From Paratinospora sagittata (lineage: Eukaryota; Streptophyta; Magnoliopsida; Ranunculales; Menispermaceae), in contig CM069606.1 in NCBI GenBank assembly GCA_035771175.1, positions 28,477,816-28,541,815 of the forward strand: 64,000 nt of DNA, in the 5' to 3' direction. Positions 55,304 to 64,000 of the stretch are shown here, piece by piece. The position numbers and the translations under genes were made by a program. Every line of letters starts with the position of its first letter. Position 1 is the first letter of the stretch. A model generated the notes under the pieces. The model searched no databases, was not told where the DNA came from, and saw only the letters and a list, made by a program, of their open reading frames with translations.

Positions 55304-56659
55304 GGACGTCCTAGCCCTACACAACATAGTTTCATTTAGATTCATGAATAATTGATCTGACAAAGTTTTACGTTGGTTCTTATTTACATAATATGCAACT
55401 CTCCTCCTTTAACTAGGCTTGGGACTGGCCGTGGCAAAGTTTTTGTTAGTGAATAACTAAAAACAATAAATTATTTCGTAGAATTAGCGTGCTTGGGGTA
55501 AATACACTTATAAGGAAAATGAAAAAAAAAAATCATAGCAATATAACAAAATATAAAATAGAAATAAGATTTAAAAAATAGGAAAAAGAAAACAAGAACT
55601 TGCAAAACATAAATATAACACAAAAAATAAAAGTGATGCCATTGTTTATGCTATACAATCACATACATATTAAAAAAATAAAAATAAAAATAAAAAAATA
55701 AAAAATCGAAGAGACATATTGCTTGCCACAAGGCATAAGCATAGCCTAGGCAATTTAATTGCAAATGCCTAGGGAATGGACTAGTTATTGCCTAGGTGTG
55801 GCCTTGATAACACTAAACTCAACCAAAATTCGTTGAAGTCTTAATTTACAATATCCAGAAGAAGAATAGAACACCTATTGTTCCATCTACTCTAATATGA
55901 CTAGTACTAAAAGTAGACTCATCGTATCGTTTCCCCCCAAAATCCAAAAACAAAATCTTTTATTTTTTTTCTAGAATTATCTACCATGCAGCCTGAGCCT
56001 TTGTGTGTGTCATGATCACTACCCTTATATAGTTTGACCAGCAATATTATCAATTGATATATTCCTAGTAAAAAATATATAAGTTGGTCATTTTGCAAAA
56101 GCTCATAGTTAAACATTTGCTAGTTGCTGAAATTAGTAGTGAAAATGGATAATTTATAATTGCTCCTCACTTGTACCACCTTTCACTAAGCTGTGAATAT
56201 TATGATAAACTGTTTTCTAAAGATGGTTTTCTTGTTGACAAACTCACCTTCACAAAATCATAGTTCATTCTAAATTGCTTACCTAAGTCAAATATTTACA
56301 AGTAATGCCCAAAGTTCTTGACAATAATTACACATTCTTTAAATTGACATAACAAATATAAAGAATAAATTGTTCATTTTTGAAGGTCAAGGCATGATGT
56401 TGGGCCTTCAATAACATAAAAAACTATTCGTCCTAGAAGAGTCGTGCAAATTGTATGAATCAAAAACTTAAATCATGAATGGTCGTTTCCAATTTTCTGG
56501 ATTCCTGATCAGATTCAAAAACATTGAGATTCAAGTTCAGGAATAGATCATTGTCCCTTTCGTTTGTACTTCGAGTAATAAAATTTAATATCAGACCAGT
56601 ATTCCTACAATGGCACTCTCTCCCTCTTCTTCAGATTCTTTCTTTTTTATATCACTTAT
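55304..56659. other. AT-rich DNA, no gene seen
   Basis: A-rich runs near 55520-55710 and a repeated GCCTAGG-type word near 55740-55800. No open frame with a domain. It forms the left flank of the copia insertion. Confidence 0.45.
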
Positions 56660-56969
56660 TGTAGAATTATAGAGAGATTTATGTTTGAGGATCTGTTAGC
56701 AATATTAGGGGCTAATATCGAGGAGATCTACAGCTAACAGATCAGTTTTTTTCTTATCCCATGATTTTAGGAGATTTGGTAGTCTGTTACCAAATCTGTA
56801 GATATAAGTTTCCTGTTTTATAGCTTTCAGTTTTAGGTAGTTCTGATTTCCTTTCTAGATTAGCTGTAAATATCCCTAAAATAGATGAGCATTATCATCT
56901 ATATAAAGAGGGGCCTGTAACCTTCTTTTCGAGATAGTGGAATATTACTTTTTCCTTCCACAAACAAGA
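56660..56969 (+). repeat. Copia 5' LTR
   Basis: Starts TGTAGAATTATAG and ends CCACAAACAAGA. The 3' boundary is set by the PBS that begins at 56970 and by the CTTAT duplication after the second LTR, which implies TG...GA ends instead of TG...CA. A TATATAAAG box is at about 56900. Confidence 0.88.
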
Positions 56970-56981
56970 TGGTATCAGAGC
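56970..56981 (+). promoter_or_regulatory. Copia primer binding site
   Basis: TGGTATCAGAGC, the full initiator tRNA-Met type site, begins right after the LTR. Confidence 0.93.
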
Positions 56982-57072
56982 AATCTCTGAACCCTAATTC
57001 CCTCATATGACCAAATACGGGAAACGTGATTCAAGAGCCACCGTTTCCCAAATCACCTCCAATCAGGAAGTC

Positions 57073-59782
57073 ATGGCTTCCAACAATGATAGTAACCTCA
57101 TGCCCATTACAGGACACAAACTGAATGGGAACAATTATCTCCAATGGTCCCATTCCGTAATGATGTTCATATGCGGAAAGGGCAAAAGATGATTATCTCA
57201 CCGGAGATGCTGCCAAACCAAACAAGACGGATGAAAAGTTCAAAGTCTGGAATGCTGAGAATAATATGGTCATGTCATGGCTCATTAATTCCATGACAAA
57301 TGACATTGGAGAAAACTTTCTTCTCTATGGAACAGCAAAGGAGATTTCGGATGCTGCCAAGGAAATATATTCTAACAATGAGAATACATCAGAATTATTC
57401 GAGGTGGAAAGTGTTCTTCATGACTTCCGCCAAGGAGAATTAATGGTGACTCAATACTTCAACACTCTCAATCGGTATTGGCAGCAGCTAGACTTATTCG
57501 AGGAGCACAATTGGAGTTGTCCGAATGATGGAATCAGGTATGGACAAATAATTGAACGGAAAAGAATATACAAATTTCTGATTGGATTAAATAAGAACCT
57601 TGTTGAAGTACGAGGAAGAATTTTAGGATCCAAACCACTACCAAATATCCGAGAAGTTTTTTCAGAAGTTCGGAGAGAGGAAAGTCGAAAGAAGATCATG
57701 ATGGGGTCTCATGATTCTATGAGAAATCCTGAGAGTTCAGCACTTGTGGTGAGAGGGAATCCATCCAACAACAACGATCACAGACCAAAGAAAGGGCGAC
57801 CATGGTGTGATCATTGTCGACGTCCTGGTCACACCAAGGACAACTGCTGGAAGATTCACGGCAAACCAGCAGACTGGAGACCTTCCCGGTTTGCCAATGA
57901 CAAAGAAGGACGAGGCAACCTTGCTTCCGTGGATGAACAACCTCCACCCGAACCAAATCTCTTCAGCAAGGAACAGATAGAGATCTTGCAGAAAATGTTC
58001 AGCCAATCCTTGCCTGCACCAGCTCCCACTGTGGTTGGTACCAGATCCCTGGCACAAAAAGGTAATTTTTTAAGTGCTCTAAATGCTAACATGGAGAGGC
58101 TCAGTCCATGGATTATAGACTCAGGAGCTTCTGATCATATGACTGGAGATGAGAAGTTGTTTTCAACTTACACCCCATGCTATAAAAATTTAACTGTGCG
58201 AATAGCTGATGGGTCACTTTCAAAGGTGGCTGGTACAGGCTCGGTTCAAATTTCAGAGAACATCACTCTTGATTTTGTTCTACTTGTACCAAAATTAAAT
58301 TGCAATTTATTGTCCATTAGTAAACTCACTCGGGATCTCAACTGTGTTACTAACTTTGGCTCAAATCTGTGTGAATTTCAGATCTTGGACTCGGGGAAGA
58401 CAATTGGCAGTGCTAAGATGTGTTCGAGGCTCTATCTTCTAGAGGTTAATGATCCTCCTCAAGGAGCAATTCATCAATCAGATTGTTCAGTGTCTAGAAG
58501 TCATGTTTCTTTGTCTGTGAGTCAGTCTAATAATGATAGTGCAATTATGTTATGGCACTATAGGTTAGGTCATCCAAATTTCTTGTATCTTGAGAAGTTA
58601 TTTCCTTCATTATTCCATAATAAAAATTCAAATAAATTTCAATGTGAGATCTGTCAATTCTCTAAACATATTCGCAATTCTTATCCTAACAGATCCTACA
58701 AAGCATCTCAACCTTTTTCCATGATTCATAGTGATATATGGGGTCCTTCTAGGATAAAAAATGTTACTGGTTCTCGCTGGTTCATTTCATTTATTGATGA
58801 TCACACTAGACTCACATGGGTATTCCTCATGAAAGAAAAATCCGAGGCAAACCAGATCTTCAAAACCTTCAATACCATGATCCAAACACAATTCCAAGCA
58901 AAAATTCAAATTCTGAAAACTGACAATGCCAAAGAGTATTTCAATTCCAGCCTTAATGATTATCTCATGAGTCATGGTATTGTTCACCAAAGTTCCTGTG
59001 TTAACACTCCTCAGCAAAATGGTATTGCCGAAAGAAAAAACCGGCATCTTCTTGATGTGGCTCGGTCTCTTATGTTCTCTACCCATGTACCAAAATATTT
59101 CTGGGGTGAAGCCATCCTTACTGTTGCATACCTCATAAATAGGATGTCATCTCGGATTCTTAACTTCCAGACTCCCTATCAAATTCTCCTTCAGTCCTTT
59201 CCAACTACTCGTCTCATCTCCACCATCCCATTCAAAGTTTTCGGGTGTTCAGCTTTTGTCCATGTCCATCAACAACACCAGGACAAACTTGATCCTAGAG
59301 CTCATAAATGTATTTTTCTTGGGTACTCTCCAACTCAAAAAGGATATAAATGCTACTCACCGGTCACTAAACAATTCTATCACTCCATGGATGTCACCTT
59401 CTTTGAGCAACAACCTTATTTCCCCAAATCTGATATTCAAGGGGCGACTAATTTTATCCTAGAATATCAGCTTTGGGATATTGAAGAATCACCTCATGTC
59501 TCTCCTAATTCTGACCAAACCTGCCCATCACTAAATCATGAATCACTTCCTCCTCAAAATCTCTCCCTTGAGTCTTCTTACTTCCTAGAACCTCCTACTC
59601 AAGATCAAGCCAACAATCCACCTCAAAATCTGGACACACCTCAAAATCTGGACACTATTCAATCAACAAAGAGTGATGAATTGATTACCTACTCAAGGAG
59701 GAGAAAGAACCAAAAGGAGATGGAACAACAAGCATCTCTTGAGCAAACCCAAGGGTCTGACTCAAGTCCTAGACCCAAGTGA
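57073..59782 (+). pseudogene. Copia gag-protease-integrase, one frameshift
   Basis: The probable start ATG is at 57073 (MASNND; another lies at 57007). Gag opens ITGHKLNGNNYLQWSHSV, then an extra A in GGCAAAAGAT (57181-57190) breaks the frame. The frame reopens and runs from 57266 for 838 codons: capsid-like gag (residues 1-150), CCHC knuckle CDHCRRPGHTKDNC (about 179-195), protease WIIDSGASDHMTG (about 281-293), the integrase zinc finger with LWHYRLGHP and CEIC (about 428-465), and the integrase core with D of HSDIWGP (about 488), D of KTDNAKEY (about 550) and E of NGIAERKNRH (about 585). A frameshift near 59750 separates it from RT. Everything needed for packaging and integration is close to intact apart from the gag frameshift. 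Confidence 0.92.
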
Positions 59783-61024
59783 AGATCCACCAGGTAACAC
59801 TAATCCTGAAACTAATTATGACAGTGGCCTTTCTATTGCTGTGAGAAAAGGGATAAGATCATGCACAAAACATCCGATATACACATTTGTGTCATATGAA
59901 GGATTGTCACCAAAGTTCAAAGCTTTTGTTGCCAACCTCGACAACATCCAAGTTCCTAATAATATACAAGAAGCTCTCGGCTCGCCAGAATGGAAATCAG
60001 TAGTGTATGAAGAAATTCATACACTAGAGAAAAATGGAACTTGGGAAATCTCTGACTTACCAACCGAGAAACGCCCAATAGGCTGCAAATGGATCTTCAC
60101 AGTAAAATATAATGAAGATGGGAGTGTTAATCGATTCAAGGCACGGCTGGTTGCAAAGGGATTCACCCAATCATATGGAATCGATTATGAGGAGACATTT
60201 GCTCCTGTAGCCAAGTTAAACACAGTTCAGGTTTTATTATCTTTGGCTGCAAACCTTGACTGGCCTCTCCACCAACTAGATGTCAAGAATGCCTTTCTAT
60301 GGATCCAACTATCAAACTAGGAGCTAAGGAAAATTGTGCACCCGTGGACAAAGGAAGATACCAAAGATTAGTAGGTAAACTAATATACCTATCTCACACA
60401 CGACCAGACATTGGATTTGTTGTTAGCATGGTAAGTCAATTCATGAACAATCCAAATGAAGAACACATGGAAGTTGTGTATAGAATCCTGAGATACCTGA
60501 AACTAACACCAGGTAGAGGATTATTTTTTGAGAAGAACCAAAGAAGAGATATTGAAGTGTTCAGCGATGCAGATTGGGCAGGATCAATACAAGACCGAAG
60601 ATCAACTTCAGGATATTGCACTTTTGTGTGGGAAAATCTGGTCACTTGGAAAAGTAAGAAGCAGTTAGTGGTGTCAAGAAGCAGTGCAGAAGCTGAATTC
60701 CGGGCAATGGCACACGGTATTTGTGAGGGAATTTGGTTAAAAAGGGTGCTAAAGGAATTAAAAATTTCAGATAAAGAACCTATGAAAATGTTCTGTGATA
60801 ATCAATCAGCATTGCCAAAAATCCAGTTCATCATGATAGAACAAAACATGTAGAAATTGATCGACATTTTATAAAGGAGAAGATAGAGGAAGGAATAATC
60901 AAGATGTTGTACGTGCCTACATGTCTTCAGACAGCAAACATCCTTACCAAGGCTCTACCGAGAAAGGTGTTTGATGATTTGAGTTCCAAGCTGGGGCTAA
61001 TTAATATTTACCGCCCAGCTTGAG
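59739..61024 (+). pseudogene. Copia RT-RNase H with the catalytic core deleted
   Basis: RT begins normally ([40 protein letters not shown]) and stops in the middle of LDVKNAFL at about 60300. The next sequence, [20 protein letters not shown], belongs near the end of RT. The stretch that should hold the YVDD catalytic box, an estimated 0.5 kb, is missing. RNase H follows (LIYLSHTRPDIGFVVSMVSQ, FSDADWAGS, SSAEAEFRAM). A 1-base shift near 60812 moves the last part into another frame, which runs through TKHVEIDRHFIKEK to a stop at 61022-61024. It cannot synthesise DNA. Confidence 0.9.
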
Positions 61025-61030
61025 GGGGAG
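61022..61030 (+). promoter_or_regulatory. Copia polypurine tract
   Basis: GAGGGGGAG lies directly before the 3' LTR. Confidence 0.88.
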
Positions 61031-61340
61031 TGTAGAATTATAGAGAGATTTATGTTTGAGGATCTGTTAGCAATATTAGGGGCTAATATCGAGGAGATCT
61101 ACAGCTAACAGATCAGTTTTTTTCTTATCCCATGATTTTAGGAGATTTGGTAGTCTGTTACCAAATCTGTAGATATAAGTTTCCTGTTTTATAGCTTTCA
61201 GTTTTAGGTAGTTCTGATTTCCTTTCTAGATTAGCTGTAAATATCCCTAAAATAGATGAGCATTATCATCTATATAAAGAGGGGCCTGTAACCTTCTTTT
61301 CGAGATAGTGAAATATTACTCTTTCCTTCCACAAACAAGA
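61031..61340 (+). repeat. Copia 3' LTR
   Basis: Matches the 5' LTR over its length except two single-base differences near 61311 and 61322, and is followed at once by the CTTAT target duplication. Confidence 0.92.
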
Positions 61341-61756
61341 CTTATCAACTTGTAGCTTTGCTTCTTGATGTGTTTCTTTTTCTTGTCCTTTTTCCTTCTA
61401 AAATTGGCCCCCTTTTCAATTTTGAGGATTAACAGTCATGTCATGTTACACAGCATTTTGTTTTGGTAGGTAAGTGGTGGAATTTGAACCCCATGACTCC
61501 AAGGATTGCATTCAACTTATCAAAGCATTGAGTCAAGGGTTCAACCCCAATTCTGACTTACAAAGTAACAAAAAATGTTACTATGATAGATTGATCGGTA
61601 TGATGTTTGACTTGCTTGTTAATTTACACATATATCATACATATGTTATTTCACTTATTAGCTCAATCTTTGAATGATCAACTTTTCAAGTAAAACATAT
61701 ATATTAAGTGGTCACCAAGTGTTAATTTTTAAAATAAAGTACATTGGCGTAGGAAA
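61341..61756. other. No gene seen
   Basis: An open frame at 61474-61677 has no recognisable domain. Its start, GTGGTGGAATTTGAACCCCATG, looks like the B-box region of an old tRNA-derived SINE instead of coding sequence. Confidence 0.4.
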
Positions 61757-61960
61757 ATAGGCTTATGCTAAACAACACTTTGGACCCCTCACCAACTAAT
61801 CCCTTCAGGCAACGTGCAGACCTCCCTACCGCTATGCGTCGGGATTCTCAAAGGAAAGTGGCCACATTTTTTTTGTAGAAGTGGAGGATTGAACCAAAGT
61901 TGCTCACTTCTTAAGGTGACTAGGTGAGTGCCCAACCATCACACCAACCCCTTGGGATGA
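61757..61960 (-). repeat. tRNA-derived SINE-like unit
   Basis: On the minus strand, GGGGTTGGTGTGATGG (61956-61941) fits a Pol III A box and GGTTCAATCC (61895-61886) fits a B box about 45 bases downstream, the usual tRNA spacing. This is typical of plant SINE heads. The 3' end is not clear. Confidence 0.55.
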
Positions 61961-62209
61961 TTTATGTTAATGTATTTAATCTAATACTATATATAAAAAC
62001 TCATTACACATCTTGATTAATCGACTCGTGGCATCTGCATTCTCAACTCCGTTTTCTCTCTCCCCTTCTTTCCTTTCTTTCTTTTCAATCAGACTCTTAC
62101 CTATCCCTCTTTAATATTTATTTTTCCTCTCCCTTCTCTTCCCTATTTCCATTAAACTCTATTTTCCAAGTATCCACTGTCCCAGATCTCCATCAACTCA
62201 CAAATAACG
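61961..62209. other. No gene seen
   Basis: AT- and CT-rich sequence with a CTCTTCC-type pyrimidine tract near 62045-62160. Confidence 0.4.
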
Positions 62210-63900
62210 AAGATTGTAAGTGGTTCCACGAAGTCAATCTGTGTACCAAACAATGCAAGCGGCAACAGGAGGAGTTGGTCGATATTTGGGGACTATCTCA
62301 AGGCGAAGCTTTACCAACGTGGGTCAGGCGGAATCGATGAGTTTTCGAGAGCATGACGAGGCTACTAGGGATCAAACAGAGGGGTAATGCGTACAAAGAA
62401 GACGAATCAAAAATTGATCATGCTTGAAGGGACCTCGCTTTCGTAGTGCAAAGACTACAATCGAAAACGTGGTAAAACTCCGCTGTGAAAGACAAATCCA
62501 GTATTTTGGGCCATAGGATTCTGCTTAGTGCCATGACTAATTATAAAGCGGTTGCCTAGGCTGCTAGCTTCAAGGAGAAAAGGTTGTTAATCTTGAAGTT
62601 CAACACAACTAGGTTCAGCGTGGTCGATTGGCACGAATATTTCCAGTGGTTTCGGAGATGCGTTCGCTGCTTGATGGATTGGATCGGTATTGACAATGTC
62701 CTAGTCGAGAAGTGGAACCTTGATACATTCTCGGCCATTGACAACTGCTATGGAGGTTTACAAGAGGTGGCACCGAAAAACAAAGACCTTTCACTCCTTT
62801 GATTTGCAAAAAATCAAAGGGAGCGGGGATGTCGACAAATTTGTGCTAGACTCCCTAGAGCTCCCATTGTCTGGTGGTCAAGATTGATTGAAAATCTTCA
62901 CGATTGGTCATCAAAGAGGGGTAAGCAATGGCAAGGACGGTGGTCAGAGGCTTGCCAGTGCAAATGTCGATCCCTCCCTCAATTTAGGCGATTACAGTAA
63001 TCAAGGCCCATCAATGTTGGCATGTGTGACACACCCAAGAACGATACAAGGTATGACGGGAGCAGCTTTACAAGTTGCAAATGCAAGGGGGCCAGAAAAT
63101 CATCCTTATCCTGATTCTGCTATCAAGAAAGGCAATATGGATGGTGCAACTGCAGGTGGCAAATCAGGGCAGGTGGCGAGTGGGGTAGGTGATATTAGGA
63201 ATGGGTTGGAACGTGTTGGGTTGTCTTGGGCCAACATCACTAGAGGCCCAGGAGATCCAAACAAGTTCGGTACTGCAAGTGGAATTGTCCATGGGCACAG
63301 TTTGCAAGTGGATATACAAGAGATTGCAGCCCATGGTCAAACACAGGCCATAGCAATTGTGCAGGCTTTCAGCCCAAGTTCCCAATTGAAGACAAATGTC
63401 CACAAATGCTCTCCATCCTGCAGTCACATGACAAACTCTATGGTCCCCCCCTGTTAGAACAAAGAAGGTAGATCTTGACAGTGATTTATTAGATAGAAGC
63501 TTGAGAACGAGCGAAGACTTGCAAAACTACAATGGGAAGTTCGCTATGCTGGCTAAAGGGATTGTTTTTAAGGAATTGAAGATCAAGCCCTCGAAAGAAT
63601 GTGACGACCAAGCGAAACAGAATTAGAGGCGGAAAGGTAAGGGTGTGATTTCGTGTTTCTCTAATGGAAAACGAGAAGGGATTTGTCAAGTTTAGCAGAA
63701 ACATTCGAGAAAACATATGAGGAGAGCTCAAAGTAAGTTAAATAGAGTCTATAGGGGCTCCGAACATGGGGTTGAATCACTAGGTTTGCTTGATGGAGAA
63801 ATCGAGCTTATGAAGGACAGTAGGATGAGACATGCTTTCAGCGATGGAGATTCGCTCCATGACGGATCCTCGGAGGACGGGGGACGACGAGATGGGTGAC
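62210..63900 (+). pseudogene. Possible decayed LINE ORF1 (DUF4283-like)
   Basis: Several plus-strand frames give segments that recall plant LINE ORF1 proteins: WNLDTFSAIDNCYGGLQEVA near 62716 (the usual form being a Trp/Leu-rich turn followed by AIG.ACGG), GSGDVDKFVLDSLELPLSGG near 62820 in another frame, and a hydrophilic Gly/Asn/Ser-rich tail (62888-63457). Stops and frame changes are frequent. The region continues to the window edge. It is unlike the LINE at 53 kb, which lacks this part, so it may be the 5' half of another LINE. Assignment is tentative. Confidence 0.4.
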
Positions 63901-64000
63901 AATGGTGATTGTTCACTTTGGGCAAACCACATGGTCGACTCTCCTATTGGGGAGGTAAACCCCCAACCTTTTATTACGAATGGTTTCTCTGAGCATCCCA
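63901..64000. other. Window edge, probable continuation of the same decayed element
   Basis: There is too little sequence to assign. Confidence 0.3.

Larger units (their letters stand above)
56655..61345 (+). mobile_element. Young Ty1/copia retrotransposon, internally deleted
   Basis: Two 310-bp LTRs (56660-56969 and 61031-61340) flanked by CTTAT at 56655-56659 and 61341-61345. By eye the LTRs differ at two positions, both near the 3' end (G/A and T/C), so the insertion is recent compared with the gypsy copies. Domain order gag-protease-integrase-RT-RNase H is that of copia. The middle of RT is deleted and four frame breaks are present. Confidence 0.93.

Overview
This window looks like repeat-dense nuclear DNA from a flowering plant, most likely a eudicot. 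It holds several Ty3/gypsy chromovirus (Tekay/Del-like) retrotransposons, one Ty1/copia element, LINE remnants, tRNA-derived SINE-like units and two tandem satellite arrays. Its AT richness, high density of broken retroelements and long satellites suggest heterochromatin, perhaps pericentromeric. The pol sequences feel cucurbit-like to me, but that is an impression and not a demonstration. No complete single-copy host gene is visible. The only host-gene-like signal is a pair of minus-strand exons at 49.5-49.8 kb.

Layout of 1-44.5 kb. Five copies (G1-G5) of one unusual gypsy family plus a fragment (G0) fill this part. The family structure, best seen in G3, is: LTR (about 1.3 kb), initiator-Met-type PBS, AT-rich leader, an extra ORF1 of about 530 codons, a roughly 0.78-kb spacer with a three-times repeated motif, a single-frame gag-pol with chromodomain-like end, a second extra ORF of about 170 codons, polypurine tract, LTR. 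G0 (1-727) is a plus-strand RT/RNase H fragment. G1 (798-7197) is minus strand. From 7198 to 35826 there is a head-to-tail chain of four LTRs (A-D) separated by three internal regions (G2, G3, G4), so neighbouring units share an LTR. A 281-bp-period satellite (35827-37632) follows, then G5 on the minus strand (37633-44534). All copies are broken by stops, frameshifts and deletions. Many stops are CGA>TGA or CAG>TAG/CAA>TAA, as expected of long-term cytosine methylation. Secondary insertions include a probable solo LTR inside G2 gag (11465-12188) and a 795-bp double palindrome of SINE-like units inside LTR B (17223-18017).

Layout of 44.5-64 kb. A satellite of about 23 monomers (period about 180 bp) spans 44535-48719; two monomer types mostly alternate, giving a dimeric higher-order repeat of about 360 bp. 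After mostly gene-free AT-rich DNA with the two exons comes a 5'-truncated LINE (53.07-55.30 kb, poly-A tail). Next is a young copia insertion (56660-61340: 310-bp LTRs differing at two positions by eye, 5-bp CTTAT duplication). Its RT core is deleted, so it cannot be autonomous. The end holds a SINE-like unit (61757-61960, minus) and a decayed region resembling a LINE ORF1 (62.2-63.9 kb).

How the parts work together: in a gypsy element, gag forms the particle, protease/RT/RNase H/integrase copy and insert the element, and a chromodomain can bias insertion to heterochromatin. The roles of ORF1 and the 3' ORF are unknown. Splice-like signals after the PBS and just before the ORF1 and gag start codons suggest, by inference only, that splicing could select which product is translated.
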